From SZUA-265 sp965651905 (GTDB lineage: Bacteria; Myxococcota_A; Polyangia; Polyangiales; Polyangiaceae), in NCBI GenBank assembly GCA_965651905.1, contig CBFGUG010000026.1, positions 1 through 64,000 of the forward strand: a stretch of 64,000 nt of DNA, in the 5' to 3' direction. A model generated the notes under the pieces. It saw only the letters and a program-made list of their open reading frames with translations, was not told the origin of the DNA and searched no databases. Positions 20,955-30,382 of the stretch are shown piece after piece; position 1 is the stretch's first letter; the number at the start of each line of letters is the position of its first letter. The position numbers and the translations under genes are program-made.

Positions 20955-22433
20955 ATGACGACCGATTCTCTCCCAAGTGAACCCGAACTCGGTGCTCTGC
21001 CACCGCTATCTCGCCGTGTATTTTGCAACCGCACGTTGAATCTGCGGTCGATTCAGGCCGTCGGCTGCGACATGGATTACACGCTGGTGCACTACCACAC
21101 CCACGTGTGGGAAGAGCGAGCCTACCAGTACGTGCTGGAAGAGCTCGCGCGCATGGGCTTGCCCGTTGCGGAGCTGAAGTTTCAGCCCGAGTTGGTGTCG
21201 TTGGGCTTGGTGGTCGACATCGAGCTCGGCAACATGGTCAAGGCTAACCGTTTCGGCCACGTGCGCACGGCCTGCCACGGCACGCGCATGTTGAGTGTCG
21301 AGGAGCGGCGCGAGACGTACACCTCTGCTCCGATCGACTTGGCGGATGAGCGCTGGCGCTTCATGAATACGCTGTTCACCTTGTCCGAGTCGTGCATCTA
21401 CATGCAGTTGGTCGACCTGCTGGACGCGGGTAAATTGCCCACGGGCATGGGAACACGTGAGCTCTACGACTGCGTCACCCGTGCCTGCGACGTGGCTCAC
21501 CTGGAAGGTAAGCTGAAAGCGGAGATTGTCTCCGATCCGGATCGCTACGTGGTGCTGGACGAAGAGCTCCCGCGCGCCCTGCTCGATCTGCGGGATGCGG
21601 GCAAGCAGCTTCTGCTGATTACCAACTCCGAGTGGGAATACACGAGCGCCATGATGAGCCACGCGTTCAATCGCTTCTTGCCGTCGGGTGACTGGCGTCA
21701 GCTGTTCGACTTGGTGGTCGTGCAAGCGCGCAAGCCGAACTTTTTCTCGCGCGACGCGCCTTGTTTCAGGTTGGTCGAAGATCATGACGAATCGGACCTG
21801 TATCGGCCACACATGGGCGTGCTGCAACGAGGTCAGGTCTATCTCGGAGGAGACGCACGGCAGGTGGAGCGCAGCCTGGGGCTGGGCGGAGACGACATCT
21901 TGTACATCGGCGACCACATTTTCGCGGACGTACACGTCTCGAAGGACCTACTGCGTTGGCGGACGGCGCTCGTGGTGCGCGAGCTGGAGCAAGAGCTCGA
22001 GGAGCTAGCGGCCTTTGCGGACGACCAGCGCCAACTCGGTGTCTGGATGGATCAAAAGGAGCTTTGGGAACACGAGTACTCGCAGTTGCGCCTGCGCCTG
22101 CAACGCGCGAAGGCCCCTGACTACTTGGGGCCTGCGGTGGACGCGTCGCGTCTCCGCAAACGCATGCACGACCTGCGCAACGAATTGGTCGAGCTCGACG
22201 GGCGGATCGCGCCGCTCGCAGCGCGCTCGGGGCAGTTGCTCAACGAACGTTGGGGGCCGCTCATGCGCTGCGGCAACGACAAGAGCCACCTGGCGCGCCA
22301 AATCGAGCGCTACGCGGACGTCTACATGTCACGGGTATCGAACCTGCTCGCCTACACGCCCTTCGTTTACTTGCGGGCGCCGCGGGGGAGCTTGCCGCAC
22401 GACACGTTCGGTGCCAGCGGTGGAGCGCCGTGA
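20955..22433 (+). CDS. HAD-IG family 5'-nucleotidase (cN-II-like)
   Basis: 492 residues. A cytoplasmic nucleotidase of the purine 5'-nucleotidase (cN-II) superfamily. HAD motif I is CDMDYTLVHY (nucleophile and acid/base Asp pair), motif II is LLLITNSEWEYTS, the Lys is in QARKPNFF, and the metal-binding Asp pair is in DDILYIGDHIFADV. The C-terminal ~130 residues form a coiled-coil-rich cap (VRELEQELEELAAFADDQRQ). Proteins of this length and layout are frequent in myxobacteria. A strong terminator follows. The start ATG has no obvious ribosome site. Confidence 0.9.
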   Translation: MTTDSLPSEPELGALPPLSRRVFCNRTLNLRSIQAVGCDMDYTLVHYHTHVWEERAYQYVLEELARMGLPVAELKFQPELVSLGLVVDIELGNMVKANRFGHVRTACHGTRMLSVEERRETYTSAPIDLADERWRFMNTLFTLSESCIYMQLVDLLDAGKLPTGMGTRELYDCVTRACDVAHLEGKLKAEIVSDPDRYVVLDEELPRALLDLRDAGKQLLLITNSEWEYTSAMMSHAFNRFLPSGDWRQLFDLVVVQARKPNFFSRDAPCFRLVEDHDESDLYRPHMGVLQRGQVYLGGDARQVERSLGLGGDDILYIGDHIFADVHVSKDLLRWRTALVVRELEQELEELAAFADDQRQLGVWMDQKELWEHEYSQLRLRLQRAKAPDYLGPAVDASRLRKRMHDLRNELVELDGRIAPLAARSGQLLNERWGPLMRCGNDKSHLARQIERYADVYMSRVSNLLAYTPFVYLRAPRGSLPHDTFGASGGAP

Positions 22434-22454
22434 CCACGAGTGTTCAAGTGTGCG

Positions 22455-22483
22455 CAGCATGCCTGAAATGCTGGGGTTTTTTT
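22455..22483 (+). terminator. Rho-independent terminator
   Basis: CAGCAT (22455-22460) pairs with ATGCTG (22468-22473) around a 7-base loop. GGG and then seven T (22477-22483) follow, 22 bases after the nucleotidase stop. Confidence 0.8.
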
Positions 22484-22555
22484 GAGGTGTGGGGCTAGGT
22501 TTGGTCTCGCCACGCCGCGGCCGAGCGGCTATAGCGGGCCGAGGAGGAACAGGCG

Positions 22556-24979
22556 ATGCAGTGGCTTTTGACGCGTCCGGGGCAGCAACAGGAAGGGCCT
22601 TACGAGGAAGGGCAGATCATCGAGATGATCCGCAATGGGCAGCTCCAGGCGGGGTACATCGCCACGCCTGGTGGTAACCAGTGGTGGGCACTGAATGAAC
22701 ACCCTCCGTTTGCCCACGCGCTGGCTGCCGCCCAGCAGCCGCAGCAGGCCCCAGGTCACTATCCCGCACAAAACCCCCAGGGGGGCTATCAACAACCTGG
22801 TTATGGCGGCCCTCAGGGACAGCCCGCTGGAGCGATGCCGCCTGCGGGCGGAGCGCAGCCTGCTGCTACAAAGCAGAAGAGCGGCGGAAAAATGGGGCTG
22901 ATACTCGGATTGGGGGCTGGGCTGATCGTGCTGTTGGGTGTCGGGGCAGCTGCTGCTTACTTCTTCCTGTTCACCTCCTCGGGCTCACAGATCAGTGCCC
23001 TGGTTCCCAAAGACACGGAAGTTTACGTCGAGTTCCCCGATCTACCTCACGCTTTGGTCGCTGCGAGTCAGATGGACGTGCTCGACAGTTCGAAGCTCGA
23101 GTCGAAAAAGCAGATCGACGAGTTGTCCAAAGGCTTGCGCGAGTCGTTCGAGGTCGACAAGGACGTTGGCGAAAACGTCATTCTCAGTATGCGTAGCATC
23201 GGGTTCGTCGGACGCGACCTGGAGCGGGATCAGCAGTTCGCTGCTTTGGTGCGTTTCTCTGACAGCGATGCCGTCGAGAAGTGGCTGGCTGCGGACCGCT
23301 TCAGCAAAGAGGGCAAGTTCGGAAACAACGGAGAGCAGTACTTCGTCGACGTCGAGAAGGCCGAGGATCGTTCCGGGTTCTCGGCGTATCGCTCCTTCTT
23401 CAGCGGTATGCAGGCTCGCAAGGATGGAAACGAGGTGCTGGTTTGGTTCAAGGACGCTGGACTGCTCGCAATCGGGCACAAAGATCTCGTCGACGATGTC
23501 GACAGCACCATTACTGACGATGCTGGCTCGCTCGCCAAGAGTGAAGCGTGGGGGCAAACCGAGTTCGAGCGCGACGCAGTAGCCATCGCATTCGTCAGCC
23601 CGACGGTACTCGACAGCCTGCGTGGTGAAGACGAAAAGAAGATCGTTCGCGGCTACTTCGATGGCATCAAGCCGTTCACCGCAGCGCTCAGACTGACGTC
23701 GGCTGGACCAGTGCTCTCGATTGCTGGCCAGGCCAAGGGCAACAAAGTGGGCGAAGACGACATGCTGTCTCAGCCGGTCCCGCTCACGCTGCACAACAAG
23801 CTTCCCGGCAATACGGTCATGTACGTCGCGGCGGGTGGTAAACGCACGCTCGACGGTAAAGCGTTGCAGAGTCGGATCGTCAAGGAACTCGAAGGCAACG
23901 ACGAGCAGGCAGCCAAACAGTTCGAAAGTGCCTTGGACGAGATGGACAAGCAGATTGGACTCGATCTGCCCACCGTGCTCGACGCCATTGGCAACGAGGT
24001 GGCGTTCGGGTTTGCTGTAGATCCAGCGTTGAAGCTCGACTTGGAAAAGCCACCAAAGCCCGAGGTGATTCGCGATCAGGTCGCGGCGGTGTTTTTGATG
24101 GGGGTCGGCGATCAAGAGAAGGCCAACAAGCTGCTCAAGGTGCTTCGAGTCAAAGGGTTCGAAGAGGGACCGATGCAGCGCATGTATGACATCAAGAAGA
24201 AGGGCGAAGGCTTCGTCGCTTCGCCCAAACCCGCCGAGGCGGGGCAGGTCCAGCCGCCGCTCATCGACGTCAGTTTCGCGGACGGCGTGCTGATCATGGC
24301 CGTGGGGGGAGAAAAGATGGTCGAGGGAGCACTCTCCGCGCTGTCTGGGACGCAGGCCCTAGGTGGGGTTGCCGCCCATAAGCTTGCGCTCGACTCCATG
24401 GCTTCGGAGCCTTCGGCCGTCGCCTGGATGGACACTGGCCGCATCGCGCAGACGCTGCTCGATGCATTGCCGAGCCGAGTTCTCGACGACGTGAGCGAAG
24501 TAGAGAAGTCCCTCGGGATCTCGCGGGACGTGTTGCGCCGGACGGGAGATCAACGCGTCACCTCGGCGCTGGCCTTTCGCTTCGAAGCGCAACCCACGGA
24601 GTGGAACTACCGTTTCGAGAGTCTGAACGCCCCAGGGTTCGGGTTACTGGCGGCGATGGAGCCGATGGTGGACGCGCTCGAACCCAAGGGTCCAGCGCTG
24701 CCGATCGGTGACGTGCCCGACATCCCCGACATTCAAGCGCCGTTCATCCCCAACACGGGGGTGGTCTTCTGCGATTCGCTGCTCAGCGTTCAACACAACT
24801 GCGGTCAACGAATCAACGACGTGGCGATGCAGACAAAAGCCAAGGAGCAAGCCTCGGTCATGCGGTTACAGATTCAGTCGGATCCGGCATTCAAGGCGAA
24901 GGTGACGACAACCTGTCGCGAGAGTTTGACGAAGTTTTTCGTCGAGAATCCGAAGTGCGGCATCGGCGCCGTGCCGTAA
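22556..24979 (+). CDS. GYF_2-domain membrane protein with DUF3352-like region
   Basis: 807 residues. The start is fixed by GAGGAGGAAC upstream. Residues 1-~50 are a GYF_2-type domain (QWLLTRPGQQQEGPYEEGQIIEMI, then WWALNEHPPF). A Pro/Gln/Gly-rich linker follows (to ~105), then one membrane helix (~113-140, GLILGLGAGLIVLLGVGAAAAYFFLF). The large outer region begins ALVPKDTEVYVEFPDL and has the features of DUF3352 proteins, with repeated phrases such as AFVSPTVLDSL and VMYVAAGGKRTLDG. Four Cys occur near the C-terminus. The role is unknown; GYF-like domains usually bind proline-rich peptides. Confidence 0.82.
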   Translation: MQWLLTRPGQQQEGPYEEGQIIEMIRNGQLQAGYIATPGGNQWWALNEHPPFAHALAAAQQPQQAPGHYPAQNPQGGYQQPGYGGPQGQPAGAMPPAGGAQPAATKQKSGGKMGLILGLGAGLIVLLGVGAAAAYFFLFTSSGSQISALVPKDTEVYVEFPDLPHALVAASQMDVLDSSKLESKKQIDELSKGLRESFEVDKDVGENVILSMRSIGFVGRDLERDQQFAALVRFSDSDAVEKWLAADRFSKEGKFGNNGEQYFVDVEKAEDRSGFSAYRSFFSGMQARKDGNEVLVWFKDAGLLAIGHKDLVDDVDSTITDDAGSLAKSEAWGQTEFERDAVAIAFVSPTVLDSLRGEDEKKIVRGYFDGIKPFTAALRLTSAGPVLSIAGQAKGNKVGEDDMLSQPVPLTLHNKLPGNTVMYVAAGGKRTLDGKALQSRIVKELEGNDEQAAKQFESALDEMDKQIGLDLPTVLDAIGNEVAFGFAVDPALKLDLEKPPKPEVIRDQVAAVFLMGVGDQEKANKLLKVLRVKGFEEGPMQRMYDIKKKGEGFVASPKPAEAGQVQPPLIDVSFADGVLIMAVGGEKMVEGALSALSGTQALGGVAAHKLALDSMASEPSAVAWMDTGRIAQTLLDALPSRVLDDVSEVEKSLGISRDVLRRTGDQRVTSALAFRFEAQPTEWNYRFESLNAPGFGLLAAMEPMVDALEPKGPALPIGDVPDIPDIQAPFIPNTGVVFCDSLLSVQHNCGQRINDVAMQTKAKEQASVMRLQIQSDPAFKAKVTTTCRESLTKFFVENPKCGIGAVP

Positions 24980-25025
24980 GGGGCGTACGCAAGCACCTAG
25001 CTGGCCGCTGCCGCGTCGCGACACT

Positions 25026-26588
25026 TCACGTGAAGAGTTCGTCGATGCGGCGCTCGGCGCCTACGCTCTCCAAATAACCTCGCAGGCCCATGGTCGGTGC
25101 CGCGCCCGATTCGTCCACGACCCCAGCCATGTCCAAGATGCTGTTGAGCAGCTGGTTCACGTTGTACCGCGACTGACTGTAGAAGCCGTCCGTCCACGGG
25201 TCACTGTCGTCGGGCATGCAATCCAGGTGAAAACCCGTGCGCGCGCCGCCCAGGTTGCCCGCGAGGATGTAGCCCATCTTGCCGTGATGGTGGCCGTGCC
25301 CTTCGCCGAGGTCGGACGCCAAAATCACGAGGGAGTTGTCGAGCACCGATCCGTCGGGGCCTTCGGGGATGGCGTCGAGCTCGCCGAGCAGCGCGGCAAA
25401 CTGTTCGACGAAGAAGCGGTAACCCGCGAGCAACCGCGAGTCGTATTCGGTGATGCTCTCGTCGCGACCCGGGCGCAGGAAGGCTTCCGTGCCGGGTAGG
25501 GGATCGCCGTGTACCATGCCGTGCCAGTCGGTTTCGCCAGCCACCGCGTCGAGCGTCGAGTCCAGTTCTGGAATGCCGAATCGCGGGTTCTGTTGATTGG
25601 TGAACTCGAGGCGTCCTACCGGGGCGAGATCGCAACCCATCGCCCGCGCGAGCAGTCGGATCTGCATCGGCGCGAGTTGATCCATCGAGACTCCTTGGTA
25701 GGTTTCGACCTCTGGGTACGCGTCGGGGATTGCGCACGATTCGGTCAGCTGCAGATCCAGTTCGATCTGGCGGATGCGCTCGGCGTGTTCATCGAGCCGC
25801 CGCCTGTCGTCGGCTCCGAGTCCGTGCTGAAGCTCGACGAAACCAGCGCGTACGGCGTCGAGTACGCTCTTGTTGCGCAGGCGCAACCCGCGGAGGGCTG
25901 CCTGTGCAGCGTCGTCGGCGTCGTCGCCAGTAGTCAGACCACCGAACAAGGCGTTGAACGCCTCGTGCGGGTGCTGAACGATGGATATGGCGTTGCCACG
26001 GCCCTCGAACGAAAAGGTGCTCGGCTGAACGGCGTTACGACCGCCCCACTCGGGCATGGTATCTCCGTCCACCCCCAAGTCGACCGATCGACGCGGCTGA
26101 CCCGCGTGCAGAAAGTTACCGATCAGATGTTCGACGGAAGCGTCATTGGCTCCGCCTTCGGCTAGTGCGTCGTTGCGCACTTCGGAAATGTCGTTCGCGT
26201 TGGCTGAGGGAAACGCACCCGTCGTCAGCGTTCCCGTGAGCGCGGCTTCTTGTTTGGCGGGATGCCCCCACACGAAGGTGTCGCCGCCCACCTCGAGCAC
26301 TGAATTGTCGATGGACGAAACGAACAGTGTTTTGTCGACGTATGGCGACAGCGGCTCGGTCACGAACGGCAAACTCATGTCGGCTCCCGGGCGCCAGTGC
26401 CCAAGAGGTACGCCCATGGTGTAGGTCATGGTGATCACCCGACGCGGCCCCGCGGAGGTCTGCGCCAGCGCGTGTTGGTCGAACTTTTCGAGCCAAGGCA
26501 GTGCGAAAGTGATGCCACCGAGCCCGCGCAAGAAATGACGGCGAGTTGGGCGGCGTACGGGCCGTCTTGCAGCACTATTTTTCTTCAT
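25026..26588 (-). CDS. DUF1552 protein with Tat signal
   Basis: 520 residues. A twin-arginine signal (RRHFLRGLGGITFALPWLEKF) predicts folded export to the periplasm. The body is DUF1552: FVSSIDNSVLEVGGDTFVWGHP, LNKSVLDAVR-like helices, RIRQIELDLQL and the closing VILASDLGEGHGHHHGKMGYILAG, a His-rich segment that could bind metal. DUF1552 proteins occur next to DUF1592 proteins in Myxococcota and Planctomycetes; their activity is not established. The ATG overlaps the stop of the DUF1592 gene (ATGA, 26585-26588), so the pair is translationally coupled. Confidence 0.92.
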   Translation of the reverse strand: MKKNSAARRPVRRPTRRHFLRGLGGITFALPWLEKFDQHALAQTSAGPRRVITMTYTMGVPLGHWRPGADMSLPFVTEPLSPYVDKTLFVSSIDNSVLEVGGDTFVWGHPAKQEAALTGTLTTGAFPSANANDISEVRNDALAEGGANDASVEHLIGNFLHAGQPRRSVDLGVDGDTMPEWGGRNAVQPSTFSFEGRGNAISIVQHPHEAFNALFGGLTTGDDADDAAQAALRGLRLRNKSVLDAVRAGFVELQHGLGADDRRRLDEHAERIRQIELDLQLTESCAIPDAYPEVETYQGVSMDQLAPMQIRLLARAMGCDLAPVGRLEFTNQQNPRFGIPELDSTLDAVAGETDWHGMVHGDPLPGTEAFLRPGRDESITEYDSRLLAGYRFFVEQFAALLGELDAIPEGPDGSVLDNSLVILASDLGEGHGHHHGKMGYILAGNLGGARTGFHLDCMPDDSDPWTDGFYSQSRYNVNQLLNSILDMAGVVDESGAAPTMGLRGYLESVGAERRIDELFT

Positions 26589-28474
26589 TGTTCAACCCGA
26601 CGGATGTGACGAAAGGCGTCGGTTTCCACCAGCGCCAAGATCATTTCGCGAACGTCGCCGCCCGAGTCAGCCGTTGCGCGTTGCAGCGGCTCGAGTGAAC
26701 AGGCGTCCTCTTCGAACTCGGGGCGGCCCATCGCCATGCGGAACCAGTTGAGCGCGTAACAGCGTCGTGCCTCGTCGCTGACCGCGATTGCGTCTGCGAG
26801 TTCGAGGGGGCCATCGAATTCGACGTCCGCGCCATCGAGTCGCAAAGTGCCTGATCCATCGATGGCTGTGCCGTTCTCTCGGTCCCTCCAACGACCAGCG
26901 GCGTCGTAATTCTCGAAGGCAAGACCTACCGGGTTGATCACCGTGTGGCAACCCGCACACTGACCGTTCTCCAGCAGCGGCGACAGGCGCTGGCGCGCGG
27001 TGGGTAGATCGGAAGTGTCTTGCAGTGGCGTTTGAATGTCGATGTTGCCGGGTAGCGCTGGAAGCGTGCGGCACAGGATCTGAGTTTGCACGAACGCGCC
27101 GCGGTGAATCGGATTGGTCATGTTCGAGCCTGCCAAAGTCGCCATCAGCGACGCTTGAGTGAGTAACCCTCGGCGGTCGTCGAGCTCGGCCACTACCCAG
27201 TCCTCGTCGGTGGCAGCTGGCGCTTCTACGCCGTAGTAACTCGCGAGCGTCGCGTCGACGGGGTAGTGACGACTGCCCAGCAGTGTTTCGATTCGGCCGT
27301 CGCCATCGTTCAAGACGTGACGCACGAAACGGGCTTGTTCGGCATTGAGACTGCCGCTAGCCGCTTCGAAGTCGGGGAACTCTTCGGGAGGCTTCCATTC
27401 GAAGCCGTGAGTTTGCAACCAGTCTCGGTGAAAGCGCTCCAGCACTTCGAAAAATCGGTCTTCGCTCAGGAGACGTTCTGCTTGCGCGCGCACCTGCGCG
27501 GCGCTACTGAGCTCTCCCGCTTCGGCCGCCGCGAACAGTTCGTCGTCGGGCATGTTGCCCGTCAGAAGGTACGACAGGCGCGAGGCCTGTTCGTAGCCGC
27601 TCAGCGGAATCATCGGTGCGTCCACCTCGGGAGTACCGCGCTCAGTACGATACAGCAGCGCGGGTGACTGTACGAAGTACTGGACCAATGCCGCGAATGC
27701 GAAGCTTGCGGACTGTTCTTCGCGCACTCCGTTGTAAAGGTCTCGCGCGATACTCACTTCGCCATCGGTCAGCGGACGGCGGCTGACGCGCATGCCGAAG
27801 TCCGCGATGAAGGCATCGACGCAAGCGTCAATCGCGCCATCGTCGATTCCATCTGACAGGTCACAGGGTAACAGTTCGCGCAGAAACGGCTCGGGCTCGG
27901 CGTCGATCAGTTGAGCGATACGCTCGGCGTTGTCTTCGATCGCGTTGCTCTCGGCGGTGTTGACGATGTTGGCTTCGGCGTCGGAGGAGAAGCCGGATCC
28001 ATGCGGCGTTGGGGGAAAGCGAGAATCAGCCAGCACGCGCCAACTCTCGCTGCCGAAGAGACTTTCGAGGGTGTTGTGGTATTCGTCCGACGACAAGCGA
28101 CGCAGTGGAGTCGTTGGAACGGTTCGCTGCTCGCAGGTGTCACCTTCATTCGGAGTCGTACCATCGTCGTCCGAGGCGTCGTCGTCGGTTGGCGCTGTTG
28201 CCTCGTCCGTTGCGCTGTCGTCACTCAGGTCGTCCGTTGCGGGCGCGGGTGAAACGTCGCCAGGGTCATCGTCAGCATCGCTGGGGCTATCGTCGGCACC
28301 CGTCGTGCCGTCGTCTCGCGAGGTGCCGGCGTCCTGTGCGCCAGCGCCGCTCACCTCGTCATCGTCGCGGGCTTCGCCGCCGTTGTTCTGAGCGTCGCCG
28401 TCTTCCGAACCACCGTTGCATCCCGACACACTCGCGCACAACACGAGCATGGCTGCCCTTCCCGCTAAGCCCAT
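26585..28474 (-). CDS. DUF1592-type lipoprotein (DUF1587/1592/1588/1585 array)
   Basis: 629 residues. A lipoprotein signal (MGLAGRAAMLVLCASVSGC) is followed by ~85 residues of Asp/Ser/Thr-rich linker. The domain run then is RRLSSDEYHNTLESLFG (DUF1587/1595-like), FVQSPALLYRTERGTPE to LLTGNMPDDELF (DUF1592), GLLTQASLMATLAGSNMTNPIHRGAFVQTQILCR (DUF1588, with CAGCH: a c-type-heme-like C-x-x-C-H) and YALNWFRMAMGRPE (DUF1585). CAGCH suggests a bound heme. It is first in the operon with the DUF1552 gene. These pairs are thought to act in the periplasm, but the substrate is unknown. Confidence 0.9.
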   Translation of the reverse strand: MGLAGRAAMLVLCASVSGCNGGSEDGDAQNNGGEARDDDEVSGAGAQDAGTSRDDGTTGADDSPSDADDDPGDVSPAPATDDLSDDSATDEATAPTDDDASDDDGTTPNEGDTCEQRTVPTTPLRRLSSDEYHNTLESLFGSESWRVLADSRFPPTPHGSGFSSDAEANIVNTAESNAIEDNAERIAQLIDAEPEPFLRELLPCDLSDGIDDGAIDACVDAFIADFGMRVSRRPLTDGEVSIARDLYNGVREEQSASFAFAALVQYFVQSPALLYRTERGTPEVDAPMIPLSGYEQASRLSYLLTGNMPDDELFAAAEAGELSSAAQVRAQAERLLSEDRFFEVLERFHRDWLQTHGFEWKPPEEFPDFEAASGSLNAEQARFVRHVLNDGDGRIETLLGSRHYPVDATLASYYGVEAPAATDEDWVVAELDDRRGLLTQASLMATLAGSNMTNPIHRGAFVQTQILCRTLPALPGNIDIQTPLQDTSDLPTARQRLSPLLENGQCAGCHTVINPVGLAFENYDAAGRWRDRENGTAIDGSGTLRLDGADVEFDGPLELADAIAVSDEARRCYALNWFRMAMGRPEFEEDACSLEPLQRATADSGGDVREMILALVETDAFRHIRRVEQ

Positions 28475-28911
28475 GCGCTGAGTCTAGCTCGCGATCGCCT
28501 GACGGCCACGTGGAGCGTGTCGCGTTTGCAGGTGAGTGCCTGGCGTATGACCCGACGTGGCTACTCTCCCTACCCGAACCGATGAATGATTGCGATTTAC
28601 AGACGCCTCGTGCAAGTCTGCGCTCAGGTGACCGGCGGTCAAGAACGCTGAATCTTTCAAGCTGGTAGGTGTCGGCATCACACCTGTCGGTACTCACCTA
28701 CGGTCAAGCGACAAACTCACGCCCTCGGTGGGCCTCAGGCAGTGAACCCGCACACCATACATCAGCACACCACCGCATCAGTGTCGGCCGGCGTCCGAAA
28801 CAGACGGTACACACTGCCCAGCATCGCGACTAAGCTCAGCTACATCGGTCGTTTCCACCCTGGGCCACGCGAGAGAGGCACCGGGGTTGCGTTGCCAGCG
28901 AGTCAATCACC
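28475..28911. other. 437-bp intergenic region, no gene seen
   Basis: It separates the divergent DUF1592 operon and the membrane protein at 28912, so both promoters should lie here. No open frame has a credible start and domain. I see no clear RNA motif or repeat. Confidence 0.45.
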
Positions 28912-29526
28912 ATGCTCAACATGACCTTCGACCCGATTCTGGTTTCCATCGTCGGTTTCTTTCTTCTGTTGCTGATTGGGGGCGGGGTCTACTTGTACAA
29001 GCGCAAGTATGGCAAGGGTTTACAGCGCTACGTGCGGGAGATGAAGAACCTGGAGAACAAGGGCGTCGTGCACGCGGGCGGGACCTCGTTCGAGCTGGCG
29101 TCCAGCAAACGCCGCATCCGCATCACCCCCTCGACGGGCACGACCCGCGACCAATGGATCATTCTGATCGATTCAATGCCAAAGGGCGTGGAGCTCACGG
29201 TGTACTGCGATCGCGTCGGTGGGGCGAAACCCGGGGAGCAAACGGCGGCACTCGAGACCGCTGACCAAAGTTTCAACAAGTTGTTCTACTCGGACAACCC
29301 GCAATGGGCCACCGACTTGTTTCGTGAGGACTCGATCCGCAAGTCGGTGCTCAAGTTTCGTGAGAAGTTCAAGCTGCAGACACTGATCTTCCGCGACATC
29401 GGCTCTCATGGTGCGGTGGTGGTGGAGGTCAAGCGCGAAGGAATGGACTCTGCGGATGCCGTCAGCTTACTGGGCGCCGCAAACTCGATCTCGACCACCT
29501 TGCAGACCGCCATGCGCATGTTCTGA
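28912..29526 (+). CDS. membrane-anchored protein of unknown function
   Basis: 204 residues. One N-terminal membrane helix (~9-30, ILVSIVGFFLLLLIGGGVYLYKRKYG) is followed by basic residues, so the rest should be cytoplasmic. The ~170-residue soluble part is a mixed alpha/beta sequence (SSKRRIRITPSTGTTRDQWIILIDSMP, KFKLQTLIFRDIGSHGAVVVEVKREG) with no recognised family. It is convergent with the DUF1801 gene. Confidence 0.7.
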   Translation: MLNMTFDPILVSIVGFFLLLLIGGGVYLYKRKYGKGLQRYVREMKNLENKGVVHAGGTSFELASSKRRIRITPSTGTTRDQWIILIDSMPKGVELTVYCDRVGGAKPGEQTAALETADQSFNKLFYSDNPQWATDLFREDSIRKSVLKFREKFKLQTLIFRDIGSHGAVVVEVKREGMDSADAVSLLGAANSISTTLQTAMRMF

Positions 29527-29556
29527 GCCGCGAGTTGAGAGACACGGTTTCGCGGC
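29527..29556. terminator. hairpin between convergent genes
   Basis: GCCGCGA (29527-29533) pairs with TCGCGGC (29550-29556), beginning right after the stop of the membrane-protein gene. The loop is 16 bases and there is no U run, so it is a weak candidate. Confidence 0.4.
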
Positions 29557-29621
29557 ATCCTCCACTGCTTTGCGCCGCGCCGTTCATGCGACTCGTTGCG
29601 TCGATTGACGCAGCCCTGTGT

Positions 29622-30221
29622 TCACAGAACGCTCTCGGGTAGGTTCCCGTCAGGCCTTCTTTTCGCTGCTCGCTTGGTGGGGGCCTTCTTGTTGGCGGAG
29701 GCCTTCTTGTTGGCGGAGGCCTTCTTGTTGGCGGAGGCCTTCTTGTTGGCGGAGGCCTTCTTGCTGGTCACTTTTTTCGAGGAGCGCTTCTTCCTAGGGG
29801 CTGCCGACTGGATTGTCTGCTTGGGCGGCTTTTTCTTGGATTTGCTCTTTGGCGTGAGGTCCGCCTTGGTGCCGGCTTTCATCTCACACCACGCGTTCAC
29901 GATCGCGCGTAGTTCGTCGGCGAGTTGCTCCGCGTGTTCCACGCTGATGAAGTTCATGTAGCGCGCGACGTCGCCGCTGCCTTCGAGGTGAGCGAACGTG
30001 CCCGGGATGCTCGCGCCCGTGTGGAACATCAGGCTCGCGTGAGCTTTTGCGCGAGGGTTGAAGCTCGCGAGGTTACCTTGGAACGCGAACGTCGGGGACT
30101 TCCACTTGATGCATTCGGACAATCGTGAGTCCGCAGCCAGCAGTATCTGACGCACGCGCTGCACGACGGGTTTCATCGGATTGTCGTAGCTCTCGAACCA
30201 GATGTCGACTTCGTTGGCCAT
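29622..30221 (-). CDS. DUF1801 protein with histone-H1-like Lys-rich tail
   Basis: 199 residues. Residues 1-~118 are a DUF1801 (YdhG/YjbR-like) fold: DIWFESYDNPMKPVVQRVRQIL, CIKWKSPTFAFQGNLASFNP and SLMFHTGASIPG. From ~119 the protein is highly basic: SKSKKKPPKQ, KKRSSKKVTS, then four KASANK units and KAPTKRAAKRR, like the Lys/Ala/Pro tails of bacterial histone-H1-like proteins. The tail probably binds nucleic acid, by inference. The KASANK units are encoded by a perfect 18-bp tandem repeat. It is convergent with the membrane protein gene. Confidence 0.88.
   Translation of the reverse strand: MANEVDIWFESYDNPMKPVVQRVRQILLAADSRLSECIKWKSPTFAFQGNLASFNPRAKAHASLMFHTGASIPGTFAHLEGSGDVARYMNFISVEHAEQLADELRAIVNAWCEMKAGTKADLTPKSKSKKKPPKQTIQSAAPRKKRSSKKVTSKKASANKKASANKKASANKKASANKKAPTKRAAKRRPDGNLPESVL
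29683..29763 (-). repeat. 18-bp tandem repeat (KASANK), 4.5 copies
   Basis: GCCTTCTTGTTGGCGGAG is repeated perfectly four times (29683-29754), with half a fifth copy (to 29763). It lies in frame in the tail of the DUF1801 gene. Identical DNA copies indicate recent expansion, and length should vary between strains. Confidence 0.95.
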
Positions 30222-30382
30222 GCCCCGAGCCTAACTCTTGCCCACTTGCCGCATCAATCCCGAGTTCACGTAGAGCACTACATTCAGGCGGTGCACGCGG
30301 CACCAACGCTTGGATCGACGACGCCACGCTCTGGCTTGGCGATCCAAGGTGACAGGAGCACGTGAAGCGTGTTGGTAGACCC

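Noticed and set aside
25024..25035. Perfect 12-bp palindrome CTTCACGTGAAG at the end of the DUF1552 gene
   Set aside because: Too short for a terminator, no U run, and it includes the stop codon; chance is likely.
29683..29763. Tandem repeats checked as a CRISPR array
   Set aside because: Units are 18 bp, contiguous, without spacers, and code in frame for KASANK.
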